Positions 30,915-42,339 are shown, counted from the stretch's first letter. The stretch is 64,000 nt of DNA from Maniola hyperantus (GCF_902806685.2 NC_048549.1:10743594-10807593); one strand, 5' to 3'. Program-made: numbers and translations. The notes: a model not told the origin generated them from the letters alone.

Positions 30915-32810
30915 CGTTCCGGCTTCTCCATGTTCTCCTGCAGACACTCACCACCACCATATTAGTACTCATTTAACATAAACGTTGGAGCTTTACTGCT
31001 TTGCCGTCTTGCTAATGAAAATTGAAGCACTACTTACACATGGCTAAAACACATTTATAAAACACATTTGACGTGCATAATGACTAAACGCTAAGTAAAT
31101 TTTTGTTAGTAACGGGTCTTAACTTAACTAGTAGATAAGTAAGATAATTCAGGAAAAGATTGCACTTATCTAAATATGTGTGTGAGGTTTTATTCTTAAG
31201 GAAGTACTCGACTCAACTTGTCACGTGTTCTTCGGAAGTTCGTGTTGTGTCAGTGAAATAAGAAAATCCATACACTTATAACTTGGCCCCTCTCGCATAG
31301 TGTTTGCTTAGCCCATGGCCCGTGTCTGGGAGATAGGTGCAGTAGGTACATGCGCTTTCAGGTACGCTGCAATCTGGGCAGCTGACACCAATAGGTTTTT
31401 ATCGGAACAAATCTTGTGTGAAAGCCGCGGGAACGATGGAAGACCTAGAATAAGCTCCCATAACTCCGCCGATTATGTAAGTTCTCATTGTATTTGTAAA
31501 GTGTATCTACGTGCTCGGAAATACTGAGAAGGGGTGATATTTGGTGCGATAGTAATGGCATTTGAAAATATTTCTCTTTCGTGGTTTCTTTTTCTTTGAG
31601 ACGTAGAATAAGAGAAAAAGAAAAAGAGTAGCACCCTACAAAATAATAGATAACTGATAAGGCACTGATTTTATAATGAGCAAAACAGGATGTCCAGACC
31701 AGAAAACAGAGAAACAAGCAAAATAAAGAAATCGAACAAAAAATTCAAAAGAAAAGCATTGATAACTAAAATCCCGTTTTAATACGACTTACTGAAAATG
31801 TATGAATGAAAGTCTAGATGGAAGCTAATGTATTTATAGTTACTTAAGTTTAGAGTGGAGTTAAAACAACAAGGATGATTCGTCGCATAGTAACAATTTT
31901 TTTCAAACAACGCTGTAGCATACTATCATAATAATATTATATGATAATATGTAACGACATCATAATAGTTTGTTACGGAAAACAATGTTTATTAATCTAC
32001 CTATCGCAACTAAAATACTGTTTACTCAAAACAATGTTAATTTGATGAATATGTATCACAATGAAAACATATACCTACCTACATGAGTAAATAGATAAAA
32101 AAATCAACGTAAAACATTGTAAGTATTTAGGTACATACAATATAATGTATTAATATATGTATTTCACATTAAAATTTTACCACATCAATATTTTATCAGT
32201 GATTGATAAGGTAGAGGCTATAAACTTTACAGACCCATTAATTATAACAGCAAATAGACGTTGTTTAATAACAAAGTTCCTCTTATCTGTAAGTTTTATC
32301 ACACTGCATGCTTTATTACCAAGCGCCTCCTTGAAAATAATATACTTGACACTTATCTTCGAGACTTACTACTCACTTCTCAAACCATACTTAAACACAC
32401 TAAAAAGAAAACGTTACGAAACAATGAAGGATTTTCCGAAACGGCGTTCTAAAAATAATTTGATAGAACTTCAGATGGAAGAAATATGCTGCCCTTAGAA
32501 ATCCTACTACCTACAGTGAAATACAATAAATATTTTTTTCTGTTTCCACAAAATTTCGTTTTCCTGTTTAGTTTATGAATTAATTCGCTCGCTCAGTGAC
32601 CCAGGAATACTAATAGATGCTCCTAACGCCTGTCCAGCACCGCTTCTGCCAATCCGATGTTCTGAAAGCTTGCAGGTCTTCTCAAGCTTTCTAGGTCTCC
32701 CAACAAAATGTTTTCCTGCAGGACGACCCGAGTATATTATTATAATAACACTACGCTCCATCTACTAAGTGTTCAAGAGTCGCGCCGAATTCATTTTACC
32801 ATTGGTTTCC
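30915..32810. other. No recognised feature
   Basis: Several short ORFs (31315-31527, 31445-31717, 32157-32498) lack family resemblance; the last is AT-rich. 32573-32761 minus encodes a short GRPAGKHFVGRPRK stretch that could be a decayed retroelement tail, but I cannot confirm it. Confidence 0.4.
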
Positions 32811-32814
32811 TGTT

Positions 32815-33050
32815 TCTCATGATCAACCCAACACCGTCCCACTGAGCTCAGAGCTCCTTACACAATGAGAAGAGTTTAGGCCATAGTGCGCCACGCCGGC
32901 TACATTATATAAAACTCTCAAGCATGCAGGTTTCCTCTTGATGTTTTCCTTCACCGTTAAAGCATGTGATATTTTACTTAAAATGCACGTATTTCTCAAA
33001 AGTTAGAGGCGCGTGTCCAGGATCCTGCTCGAGGTTTCGGTTTACTGCAA
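32815..33050 (-). mobile_element. SINE-2, head lost
   Basis: The plus-strand words CATGATCAACCCAACACCGT, GAGAAGAGTTTAGGCCATAG, AAAACTCTCAAGCATGCAGG, TTTCCT, GATGTTTTCCTTCACCGTTA and AAGTTAGAGGCGCGTG are the reverse complement of the family body. The tRNA-like head is not recognisable. Confidence 0.75.
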
Positions 33051-33454
33051 CTTAATTATTGAACGGCCAAAAATTGCGCAATATAGACTTTTCTTTTTGG
33101 TTTAGGATTAGCAATAACATTAGCACAAATCTTCGGTCAAATTATCTTGTGCAACAATCATCATCGCTCAAACGCATCAAATCACGTAGCCTCGACTTCG
33201 ATTTACGCAGATAGACGCCATAAAGTCTCAGGAATCTAATAAACGTCTATGGAATTTGGCGTAACAACGCCTTAGATCCAGTAATGACTACAGAAAAAGA
33301 CTTTACGATGCAATTAGAATGGTCACTTTGGCATTTGTAAATGTTTTCGTACTTGATTAATATTGGTAGTTGGTACTGCAGACTTGTGGTCAGATGGAAT
33401 TTAGAAGTTGTAATAATTTTTAATCAGTCAGTGGCAGGTATATATCTTCGTCTT

Positions 33455-33590
33455 TTTTTAAAAGAGCCGCCGAGTTTTTTGCTAGTTCTTCTCGATAGGA
33501 AGAGCATCACAATTTCTATCAGTGGTAGATTCACATGTCACATGACAATACAAAGCACTTAAGTTTATTTCAATGAAATATCTTTCTCTT
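33455..33590 (+). mobile_element. Jockey-like LINE 3' end (second family)
   Basis: AGAGCCGCCGAGTTTTTTGC, TAGTTCTTCTCGATAGGAAG, ATCAGTGGTAGATTC and AAAGCACTTAAG are the usual 3' untranslated blocks of the family whose tail in other copies is GAATAAATNATTTGACTTTG. Short and diverged. Confidence 0.5.
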
Positions 33591-33599
33591 CTAAATAAT

Positions 33600-33722
33600 A
33601 TCTGTCCCGGCTGTACTCACGTGTTTAGTCGACGTTAGCCCGACTAGTTTAGAACCATCCGGGGTCCTTTTTCAGATATTATTTAGAATGGAAATCACTC
33701 ACGGTAGTTTAAACGCTGAAAT
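33600..33722 (-). repeat. Interspersed repeat (TTAAACTACCGTGAGTGATT), minus
   Basis: The minus strand reads GTTTAAACTACCGTGAGTGA, TTTCCATTC, AAAAAGGACCCCGGATGG, GGGCTAACGTCGAC and CACGTGAGTACAGCCGGGAC, the same order as 26780-26890. A related word, AAAAAGGACCCCGGATGGG, recurs at 54954-54972. Confidence 0.6.
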
Positions 33723-34275
33723 ATCTTTCTATTTCTATTCGAAAGTTGGAATTTACTTCGCCAATGGTCACCGTGTGAATTAGCTAGCTAAATAGATTTA
33801 GTACCGAAAACTTAAGAATAGAATTGCTATGTACAATTTATAATTCAAGAAAGTCAGTTTATGCCATTTTTACGGAAATAATATCTAGATTATATTACGT
33901 TGTGAGTCTGTGAGGTATAATTAAAACCTTTTGCCGTAAATATATTAGGACAAGGATAGAGAACTTGGTCTAATGGACGCCCAAACACAGTTTACGATGT
34001 AATTAAGTAAATGTTACCGGGGCAATGGTGGTACATGTCATTTCACTTTATGCAATGTTGGTAGGTCCTAGGTCCCGCTTCTCACGGGCGCGGCGAAGGT
34101 ATACCTAATGATATTCCATATTTCGCCCAGATACATGGCTAGTTTTATTGGATTTATTGAATTGATTGTTGTCAATTAATTTCAATTTATCCTTATCGCT
34201 TTTATAATTTATTTTAATGTGAACATCTGCAATGCAAAATATGTTAGTACAAGGAACCAAAAGCTTTATTTGCTA

Positions 34276-34448
34276 CTAGCTGATGCTCGCGATTTCTTTG
34301 ATTTTTCGGGATAAAAAAGTAGCCTATGTCACTCTCCAGGTCTTTAACTATATCCATGCAAAAAATCACGTCGATCCGTTGCTCCGTTGCGACGTGATTG
34401 AAGGGCTAGCCAACAAACAAACACATTTTCGCATTTATAATATGGGTA
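34276..34448 (-). mobile_element. Helitron (HEL-A), minus, 3' end internally deleted
   Basis: A|CTAGCTGATGCTCGCGATTT opens the reverse complement of the 3' end, but the hairpin is cut short and joins directly to CTTTGATTTTTCGGGATAAA. The body words GTCACTCTCCAGGTCTTTAA, AAAATCACGTCGATCCGTTG and TTTTCGCATTTATAATATGG are present. Confidence 0.7.
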
Positions 34449-34481
34449 CTGATATTTTGCTAAAGCAAGATGCTCCATCAA

Positions 34482-36500
34482 TCTACACTAATATTATAAA
34501 GAGGAAAACTTTGTTTGTTTGTTTGTTTGTTTGTTTGTTTGTTTGTTTGTTTGTTTGTTTGTTTGTTTGTTTGTTTGTACTGAATAGGCTCAAAAACTAC
34601 TGGACCGATTTTAAAAATTCTTTCACCATTCGAAAGCTACATTATCCACGAGTAACATAGGCTATATTTTATTTTGGAAAAAAATAGGGTTCCATAAGAT
34701 ATTTGGGTTTTTCGGTATTATAAAGAGGAAAACTTTGTTTGTTTGTTTGTTTGTTTGTTTGTTTGTTTGTTTGTTTGTTTGTTTGTTTGTACTGAATAGG
34801 CTCAAAAACTACTGGACCGATTTTAAAAATTCTTTCACCATTCGAAAGCTACATTATCCACGAGTAACATAGGCTATATTTTATTTTGGAAAAAAATAGG
34901 GTTCCGTAAGATATTTGGGTTTTTTCGGACACAAGGTGTAAAAAATCAACCAGAAAAGTTACTTATTTTGCGTACGCTGCCTAAACTATAAAAGATAGAA
35001 CCATAAAATGTTCTAATTAATTGTAGATCTTATAAATATCTACAAAAAAGTCCGCGACACACTATACCCATCTATGTCGAGTGAGGCACAGCAACCATTT
35101 TTTTATTTAAAAATCTTGATTTTTTTTTGGACTACATTTAAACGCGTTTATTTTACTCATGCTATTAATCCTTATCAAAATAAATGATTTCATCACTAAG
35201 AACAGTTTATGGAGATAATATTTGGTCTTTGAATGATTAAAATTGGACGTTTGGTTTTGAAGTTATGGCGAAATTAAAATATTACGATTTCTGCTGCACG
35301 GCCCGTTGTATTATCTACACTAATATTATAAAGAGGAAAACTTTGTTTGTTTGTTTGTTTGTTTGTTTGTTTGTACTGAATAGGCTCAAAAACTACTGGA
35401 CCGATTTTAAAAATTCTTTCACCATTCGAAAGCTACATTATCCACGAGTAACATAGGCTATATTTTATTTTGGAAAAAAATAGGGTTCCGTAAGATATTT
35501 GGGTTTTTCGGACACAAGGTGTAAAAAATCAACCAGAAAAGTTACTTATTTTGCGTACGCTGCCTAAACTATAAAAGATAGAACCATAAAATGTTCTAAT
35601 TAATTGTAGATATTATAAATATCTACAAAAAAGTCCGCGACACACTATACCCATCTATGTCGAGTGAGGCACAGCAACCATTTTTTTATTTAAAAATCTT
35701 GAATTTTTTTGGACTACATTTAAACGCGTTTATTTTACTCATGCTATTAATCCTTATCAAAATAAATGATTTCATCACTAAGAACAGTTTATGGAGATAA
35801 TATTTGGTCTTTGAATGATTAAAATTGGACGTTTGGTTTTGAAGTTATGGCGAAATTAAAATATTACGATTTCTGCTGCACGGCCCGTTGTCTACACTAT
35901 CTACACTAATCTACACTAATATTATAAAGAGGAAAACTTTGTTTGTTTGTTTGTTTGTTTGTTTGTTTGTTTGTTTGTTTGTACTGAATAGGCTCAAAAA
36001 CTACTGGACCGATTTTAAAAATTCTTTCACCATTCGAAAGCTACATTATCCACGAGTAACATAGGCTATATTTTATTTTGGAAAAAAATAGGGTTCCGTA
36101 AGATATTTGGGTTTTTCGGACACAAGGTGTAAAAAATCAACCAGAAAAGTTACTTATTTTGCGTACGCTGCCTAAACTATAAAAGATAGAACCATAAAAT
36201 GTTCTAATTAATTGTAGATCTTATAAATATCTACAAAAACGTCCGCGACACACTATACCCATCTATGTCGAGTGAGGCACAGCAACCATTTTTTTATTTA
36301 AAAATCTTGAATTTTTTTTGGACTACATTTAAACGCGTTTATTTTACTCATGCTATTAATCCTTATCAAAATAAATGATTTCATCACTAAGAACAGTTTA
36401 TGGAGATAATATTTGGTCTTTGAATGATTAAAATTGGACGTTTGGTTTTGAAGTTATGGCGAAATTAAAATATTACGATTTCTGCTGCACGGCCCGTTGT
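34482..36500 (+). mobile_element. Head-to-tail array of four long Helitron-like units (HEL-E)
   Basis: Each unit starts TCTACACTAATATTATAAAG, AGGAAAAC, a (TTTG)n tract, then ACTGAATAGGCTCAAAAACT, ACTGGACCGATTTTAAAAAT and TTCTTTCACCATTCGAAAGC. The TGAATAGG anchor lies at 34581, 34793, 35377 and 35985. The first unit is cut after about 0.2 kb; the next two periods are 584 and 608 bp. Full units end in TTCTGCTGCACGGCCCGTTG. Copies are almost identical outside the microsatellite, so the array is recent. The LFVC-repeat ORFs here are the TTTG tract. Confidence 0.9.
34510..34579 (+). repeat. (TTTG)n microsatellite
   Basis: About 17 TTTG units in the first array copy. The same tract is present with different lengths at about 34734-34790, 35342-35374 and 35938-35982, so it varies between otherwise near-identical units. 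Confidence 0.95.
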
Positions 36501-37029
36501 ATTATATAAAGAGGTAATGTCGTTAAGTTTGTTTGTAGGGGGTAATCTTTAGAACTACTGAACCGATTTTAAAAATTCTTTCACCAGTAGAAAGCTACAT
36601 TATTCCTGAGTGACATAGGCTATACGGGATCTTTAAAAACCTAAATCTACGCGGGCGAAGCCGCGGGGATCAGCTAGTATTATATAAAGAGGTAATGTCG
36701 TTAAGTTTGTTTGTAGGGGGTAATCTTTAGAACTACTGAACCGATTTTAAAAATTCTTTCACCAGTAGAAAGCTACATTATTCCTGAGTGACATAGGCTA
36801 TACGGGATCTTTAAAAACCTAAATCTACGCGGGCGAAGCCGCGGGGATCATATTATATAAAGAGGTAATGTCGTTAAGTTTGTTTGTAGGGGGTAATCTT
36901 TAGAACTACTGAACCGATTTTAAAAATTCTTTCACCAGTAGAAAGCTACATTATTCCTGAGTGACATAGGCTATACGGGATCTTTAAAAACCTAAATCTA
37001 CGCGGGCGAAGCCGCGGGGATCAGCTAGT
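36501..37029 (+). mobile_element. Head-to-tail array of three short Helitrons
   Basis: Units start at 36501, 36679 and 36852 with ATTATATAAAGAGGTAATGT, CGTTAAG, and share ACTGAACCGATTTTAAAAAT and TTCTTTCACCAGTAGAAAGC with the upstream long units. They end CGCGGGCGAAGCCGCGGGGA TCAGCTAG then T, with a GCGGGC-GAA-GCCGC terminal stem. Period 178 bp; the junction of units 2 and 3 has lost GCTAG. Unit sequences are virtually identical. Confidence 0.9.
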
Positions 37030-37187
37030 AAAATATAAAACACGGCACCAGTAAATACAACCGACACATTTATTTACTTTCCCATACATGGGCCGCTACA
37101 TTGTAGCATGGAACACATTTTCTCTGCACGTCACCTGCAATTAATCAGTAGGTAATATGATTACCAATCACGCGGGTTTAATCTCGG

Positions 37188-37473
37188 GATCATGATCAAC
37201 CTATCGCCGGCCCGCTCCTGAGACGGGTCTCCTCTCAGGTAAGAGTTTAGGCCATACTTAGGCCGCTTGCCAAGTGCGGATTTCAGACTTCACATACCTT
37301 TACAGAGAACTCTCAGGCGTGCAGGTTTCCTCACAATGTTTTCCTTCACCAAAAGCAAGTGATATTTAATTGCTTAAAACGCTTATAACTCTGAAAAGTT
37401 AGAGATCGGGATCGATGCTCCTATCTACCGAATATGAGGTGGACGTCTGAACTACTAGGGTATAATAGCACCG
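37188..37473 (-). mobile_element. SINE-2 with degenerate head
   Basis: CATGATCAACCTATCGCCGG, AGAGTTTAGGCCATACTTAG, GCCAAGTGCGGATTTCAGAC, CTCAGGCGTGCAGGTTTCCT and TCTGAAAAGTTAGAGATCG run in reverse order of the family. The tRNA-like part (37410-37473) is recognisable by GAGGTGGACGTCTGAACTAC, TAGGG but is decayed. Confidence 0.75.
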
Positions 37474-37752
37474 TCTGAATAAAGGCTTTTAAAAATCAGG
37501 ATACCTTGAGAAGAAAAGCGTAGTTTTAGCGCATGCGAACGAGTTCCGAAGCAACAAAGTCAGGAGCGAGTAGCAGGGAGCCATGTAGATGCAACATATA
37601 CAAGCTGCCGCGTGTAAAGTTACTTATTGAGAATCTAAGTCGACACTCGAGCTATGTCGAACTACAGCACTTTCGAATACAGAAATCTAATTTTATATCT
37701 TTAGGTCACGATTTTTAGAAAACTAGCTTTATTTATCCGTATGTAATTCATG

Positions 37753-37880
37753 TCCATACTAATATTATTATGTGAAAGCGTGTCTGTCTATCAGAGCCTT
37801 TCAGGGCTCAACCGTTGAACAGATCATGTTGCGCACGGGATTTCGAAAAAACGATTTCTACAGGGTTAAAGAGGCGAACA
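37753..37880 (+). mobile_element. Helitron-like 5' fragment (HEL-A relative)
   Basis: TCCATACTAATATTATTATG, TGAAAGCGTGTCTGTC, then CAGGGCTCAACCGTTGAACA and GATTTCTACAGGG. The 3' end is missing. Confidence 0.5.
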
Positions 37881-37884
37881 ATTC

Positions 37885-38805
37885 GTGTGATGCTTTATGC
37901 CACACATTAAGTAGGTACCGCATGCTATACTTGTTACTTATAGTTCAAGTTTCTTTGAAAATGAATAAAATAATATTAGGGCCAAGACTTTAGCCAAGAA
38001 GAGAGGCTTGATAGTTTTATGTGCTACGAGTACTACTGTCTTTATCGTGTGTCGCTTGCTATGCAAAATACATTGAATGCGCTCTAGCCGAAGAAATCGC
38101 CCAACTGAAGGTACGGCGCTACGCCGCCGACGGCGACACGACGTCCGAACGCATCAGAAATTCAGTAGATGTGTCTTGTGTGACTTGTGTGTGTGTAACT
38201 TAAAAAACCTTGCGAGCGTATTGAACCAAACTTTCTGTGACTGTGGGTTGTGGGTTCAATTTGTAACTTTTAAGTGAAACTGCCAAGATTTTGTTATGGC
38301 TAGTAAATTGCAGCAATTTAGATATATAAATATACCTCTACTCATATAAAACGTAGCTATATTTTCAAATAGCGATAATCAAAGCCGACGCGATAAGAAT
38401 AAAAGCATAGTGTCGTAGTTAGATACAGTTCCCACTTTAAAGAGAAGATTATTGCGAAATGCGATCGGGAATATGCTCGGAGGAACACAAGGCGTGCGCT
38501 TTTATAGTCTAGAAGCCGGTGGCACAAATTTATCGATGATTATATCGTCAGGAAAAATATTTCGGTCACAGATAAGTAATTTGAAAAGCTTAACTGTTTT
38601 GTTATAAAGTAACCCTAAGTAAAAGTAGCTATAGTAGTTATAGTAACTTTAATATTAATAAGTATTCAAGGAGACAACAAAGTAAGTACGTCATAAAACT
38701 GTTCGCGGTGCGCAAATACTCGACAAGTAAGTATCTATCTAAATTTGTACTTATAAGAGTAAAGACGCAATTTCAATTAGGTAAAGATGTTTATTCAAAT
38801 CTTCA
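37885..38805. other. Unassigned stretch with one coding-like GC block
   Basis: 38083-38165 is GC-rich in an AT-rich setting and reads ALAEEIAQLKVRRYAADGD, TTSERIRNS in one frame. AAG|GTACGG could be a splice donor and CTCTAG an acceptor. No family is recognised, and two overlapping short frames exist. The rest is featureless. Confidence 0.3.
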
Positions 38806-38810
38806 TCTTG

Positions 38811-39115
38811 AAATCAAACTCAAAGCATTTATTTAAAATGGGTACCTAGTCTACACTGACCACTTTTTGATTGTCGATTATTGAATTTATAAGGTAGGTA
38901 ATGATGTTAATCGTGATAATGAATTACGTAATTTAAAACTAAAGCTACTAGGGTTACAAACACGCCTTGGACTGAGAAGCCCACAACAAACTCAAGGTAG
39001 CTAAAACCGTCCGCTGAGTCTAGAAACGATATTTTACGTAACGTTTTCTTCATAACTTAGACCCACATTAAGATTTACAGAAATTCCACTCAAGGGAAGC
39101 CGGGGCGGACAGGCT
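38811..39115. repeat. Old repeat fragments
   Basis: 38811-38850 has AAACTCAAAGCATTTATTTA, AAATGGG, a decayed minus-strand LINE tail. 38885-39000 holds GATAATGAATTACGTAATTT, AAAACTAAAGCTACTAGGGT and CTGAGAAGCCCACAACAAAC, related to 10265 and 40265. 39094-39113 resembles a HEL-C 3' end (GAAGCCGGGGCGGACAGGCT, AG). Confidence 0.4.
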
Positions 39116-39570
39116 AGTGTGCGCACATATCCGTGAATTTTCCACCAGCTCTTCAACTATTAGTTTAAATGTTACTATAGGTGCGTTCCAATACATGTTA
39201 TTATTGTTGAACACTACGAACAAAACATTAAGGGCGTCCAATTTCACGGCCACTAAATAAAATTTGCAACGCACCGACATAACGAAGTGCTCTCAATAAT
39301 TCCCGTACAACGAGCTGACAATGGCAGATTCACCTCTTTTATTGCCATAGTGATATATTCTTATAGGTTCGGTCTGTTTGTGCGATGTAGTTTCATTAAA
39401 ACAATAAACATAAGAACATGAAACATAAGATTATTATACAAATTGCTGCTATATGCCATTTTCGTAAAACTTTTTGGTTTTAACTATAGTTGGCGTCAGG
39501 TAAAAAGAGCTCTGGACGACATATGATGTACATTCCTACAACGCGAAAAGCGAAAGATTGGCTGGCAAAC

Positions 39571-39587
39571 CCCCCCCCCCCCCCTTG
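39571..39587. repeat. Poly-C tract
   Basis: Uninterrupted run of about 17 C between GGCAAA and TTGACGC; prone to sequencing length error. Confidence 0.9.
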
Positions 39588-40005
39588 ACGCTTATTTCAC
39601 AACACCAAATAAATCCAAAAATTACTCACTGCGCAGGTTAAACGTCAAAGATGTTTTTAGCTGACGTTAACTGTAGGTACAGACATCAGTTGCACTGTAA
39701 CAAAGTTTAAATCAGAAAAGACAATTTTTCATTATTGTCGCCGATTTTTTAAATATTTTATGTCATTGACTCCTAGACTAGTGTGCCACCCGAATTAATT
39801 TAAAAATATTATTATCATCTAAATAATCATCATAACGAATATTCATTAGATGAAAAATTCAGAAATCAAGCGCAAGTTTTGATTTCAAAACAAGTCGAAC
39901 AACCTCTGCTTTATGCCAGCCATAAATATTTCAGTGTTACTATAATCGAAAAGACAAACAAAGGACAATTACAGTCGTACAGTAACGGCAGCGATATAAA
40001 TATTC

Positions 40006-40552
40006 CACTAGATGCGACGTTTCACAGTAACAGCATGTTCCAACGAACATCGCGGTGTCCGCACTCCGCACTCCTGTCAATCGAAATCCGCTTTAGTTGC
40101 AGTCCGTTTCTACGAGTATAATTTAATCATTTTACCAAATTGGGTACTTATCACCTACTTCTTACAATTTTGTGTCGGGAACCCTGAAGTAAGTTTGACA
40201 AACCTGTGTCTCAGGGTTCCCACTCCTCCTCCTCAGCCTCAAACAATTTGACAGTTAAGTGTTAATTGTCAAATTGTGGAATTCGTAAAATAATAATGTA
40301 ATGGTGATAATTAATTAAGTAAACTTAAAACTAAAGCTAGGAGTACAGGTACCAATAACAGACTATAGCTATAGGTACCAAAGCTACCTATACCTACTGA
40401 AATATGAAAACGTAAATATTATGATAATTTAGAATTATTGCGAAAGTTTAATTTTTACAAACGGACTGCATCTAAAGCGATTGACAGGAGTGCGGATTCC
40501 GATGTTCGTAAGAACATAATAATATTGTTACTATGAAGCGTCGCATCTAGTG
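40006..40552. mobile_element. Inverted-repeat element with about 110-bp arms
   Basis: The left arm (40006-40125) begins CACTAGATGCGACGTTTCAC, AGTAAC and includes GCACTCCTGTCAATCG. The right arm (40447-40552) is its diverged reverse complement, ending GCGTCGCATCTAGTG. TA lies just inside both tips (cacTAgatg / catcTAgtg), so TA-target insertion is possible. The middle has a smaller GGGAACCCTGA...TCAGGGTTCCC stem (40177-40220) and a copy of the GGTGATAATTAATTA repeat (40265-40345). The 79- and 80-codon ORFs inside are not supported. Confidence 0.65.
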
Positions 40553-40559
40553 AAACATT

Positions 40560-41675
40560 TACATACGGTAAAGGTTTCGCACAGAATCTACGGATAAAAT
40601 TCACGTCCAAGTCGCGCCTATTGCGAGTCGTTAGTACGCTGGTGATGATCGATAATGATGGTAATTCAGCAACACGTGTACATCGCCCCTTCTATCGCGA
40701 TCCGCAGGGCCTATTAGGATGTACAAAGATGGAAATGCTAGGGCTCTAATCGCGGGTACAAAGATTTATAACGAAATTCATCTGTAGTTGTAACTTGTTA
40801 CAGAAAATAATCGCATGAAAACATTAGTCATGATAGTCGAGAAGAAGAGGTTCCTAATCCTAATCCATCCAGAATTGATCATATAGAAACAAACCGTCAA
40901 GTTTCAAGTTAACAACACGTAAGCAAAATAGGTATATCGAAGAATGACAAGTAGGCACGTAAACCGTAAATGCAGAAAGCGTTTTGTTTACACCGTCGGA
41001 TCAGTTTACGAGTAGTCCACACACTGGTAAAACAAGCAGACGCCGACTCGACAGTGCGGACCTCACGTATTTATGTGACGTCCAGCCTTCCCGGGGTTCC
41101 ATAATGGCAACACAATATCACAATACGGGCATAGATTTATGCTCGGGCGCATCGCCTCGCACGCGGAAATCCCATAGTTATTTACCGGTTGCGAGTTAAG
41201 TGCGGCAGATTTATCGTACGGCCGCGCCTAGCCGGCTAGCGACGATCTTGTTTCCTTCAAGTACGCTATGATAAATACCGCCTGGTACTCTCTTATGATC
41301 TGTCTTGTAAAGCTTAGCTATCATGGTGTAACGTTCTGTAATGAGACATCACAATAACGACTTATCGCTCGACAAAAAGTTGTGATACTCCGCCCCGACA
41401 TTTTTAATAGGAAAAACCAGTACCTAACAGAAGTGATTTTAACATTCCTACAATCGCAATTGTTCGATTGGGATCTCGACCTGTCGCGTCTATAATTGTT
41501 CGAACTTATGGTAGTTATAGGCTACTGTGCATTTTGATGAAAAGTAATAGAGCATCAATCAATCATAGGTGATTCCGATCGTCATGGGTCACAAGCACAA
41601 CTCACACTATAGCGATCAACTAGGTACGGTAGGTAATAGCCAGTTTTGGCTGAGGTTCATAGAGCTAAGACTCTA
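40560..41675. other. No recognised feature
   Basis: 40980-41260 is more GC-rich, with a 71-codon ORF of no recognised family; nothing else is seen. Confidence 0.4.
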
Positions 41676-41684
41676 CTTAGAGTT

Positions 41685-41800
41685 ATAACGAGACAGATTT
41701 ATGTATCTGACATAAATCCATCTCATTTGAATTGTCTTAAGTCTGAGCCATCGATATAGGTCTGAGCAAAGTCGAAGTAGTAAGTACGCTCTTTAGATTT
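41685..41800 (+). repeat. GAGACAGATTTATGT repeat, copy 1
   Basis: AACGAGACAGATTTATGTAT, CTGACATAAATC, CTTAAGTCTGAGCC and GATATAGGTCTGAGCAAAGT are shared with 54220-54300, and the hairpin part with 55478-55532. Confidence 0.5.
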
Positions 41801-41944
41801 CAGCCAAAAAGTCAAGCTGACGAAGAAAGCACAAACTGTCTTATTTGAGTCGTCCAACCATGTTTCACTTTTTTTTCCTAGTGCTCTGAATCTATCATAA
41901 TATCATAGAGGTAATATTCAAGATCTGGGTTTTCAGGGTATTTA

Positions 41945-41989
41945 GGGTCTGATTGCAGCCAAGCGGTAGTCTATAAATTAAAAAAAAAG
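41945..41989 (+). mobile_element. SINE tail fragment
   Basis: GGTCTGATTGCAGCCAAGCG, GTAGTCTATAAATT, then an A-run; same tail as 3611-3664. Confidence 0.55.
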
Positions 41990-42191
41990 ACGCGACAAAA
42001 GCTATGAAATAAAATGTCCTAAGTGTGATCATAAGGCTTAAAATCTTAACCTAGTCTATCCACACTCTACAGTGAGGCACGGCTGAATTTAAGTGCATAA
42101 TTGCTGTATCTAGTGATTCCGTAATCGCACCGTTAGTTTATTATAATCGTTCAATTCAATATAATTCCAGTTATGAAAGGTTATTACACTA

Positions 42192-42218
42192 GCGGCACGC
42201 TATGATGGCCGGTTTGAC
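42192..42218 (+). repeat. Left TIR of the Sailor-like element
   Basis: 27 bp starting GCGGCACGCTATGATGGCCG and ending TTTGAC. It is the exact reverse complement of 44327-44353. It lies on the transposase 3' side and is preceded by TA. Confidence 0.95.
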
Positions 42219-42324
42219 ACATTACAATAGTGATGTGGAATGTCAATTTATTCTCGAACAAAAAACAATTAAGTTTTGTTTTTGTACCTGATTAAATAGG
42301 TTTAATAAAACAAAAATGTATATG

Positions 42325-42339
42325 TTTATTTAATTTATT
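42325..42339 (-). promoter_or_regulatory. Polyadenylation signals of the transposase
   Basis: Two AATAAA hexamers on the minus strand (42334-42339 and 42325-42330), inside the element and downstream of the stop codon. Confidence 0.5.

Noticed and set aside
32573..32761. 62-codon minus ORF with GRPAGKHFVGRPRK
   Set aside because: Slight resemblance to retroelement tails but no further conserved motif; too weak to annotate as an element.
34283..34660. 125-codon ORF with LFVC repeats (and a similar one at 35265-35456)
   Set aside because: It is the translation of the (TTTG)n microsatellite and flanking Helitron-like DNA; length follows repeat number, not coding.
36501..37029. Possible CRISPR-like regular repeats
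   Set aside because: Contiguous 178-bp tandem units with Helitron termini and no spacers; eukaryotic transposon array.
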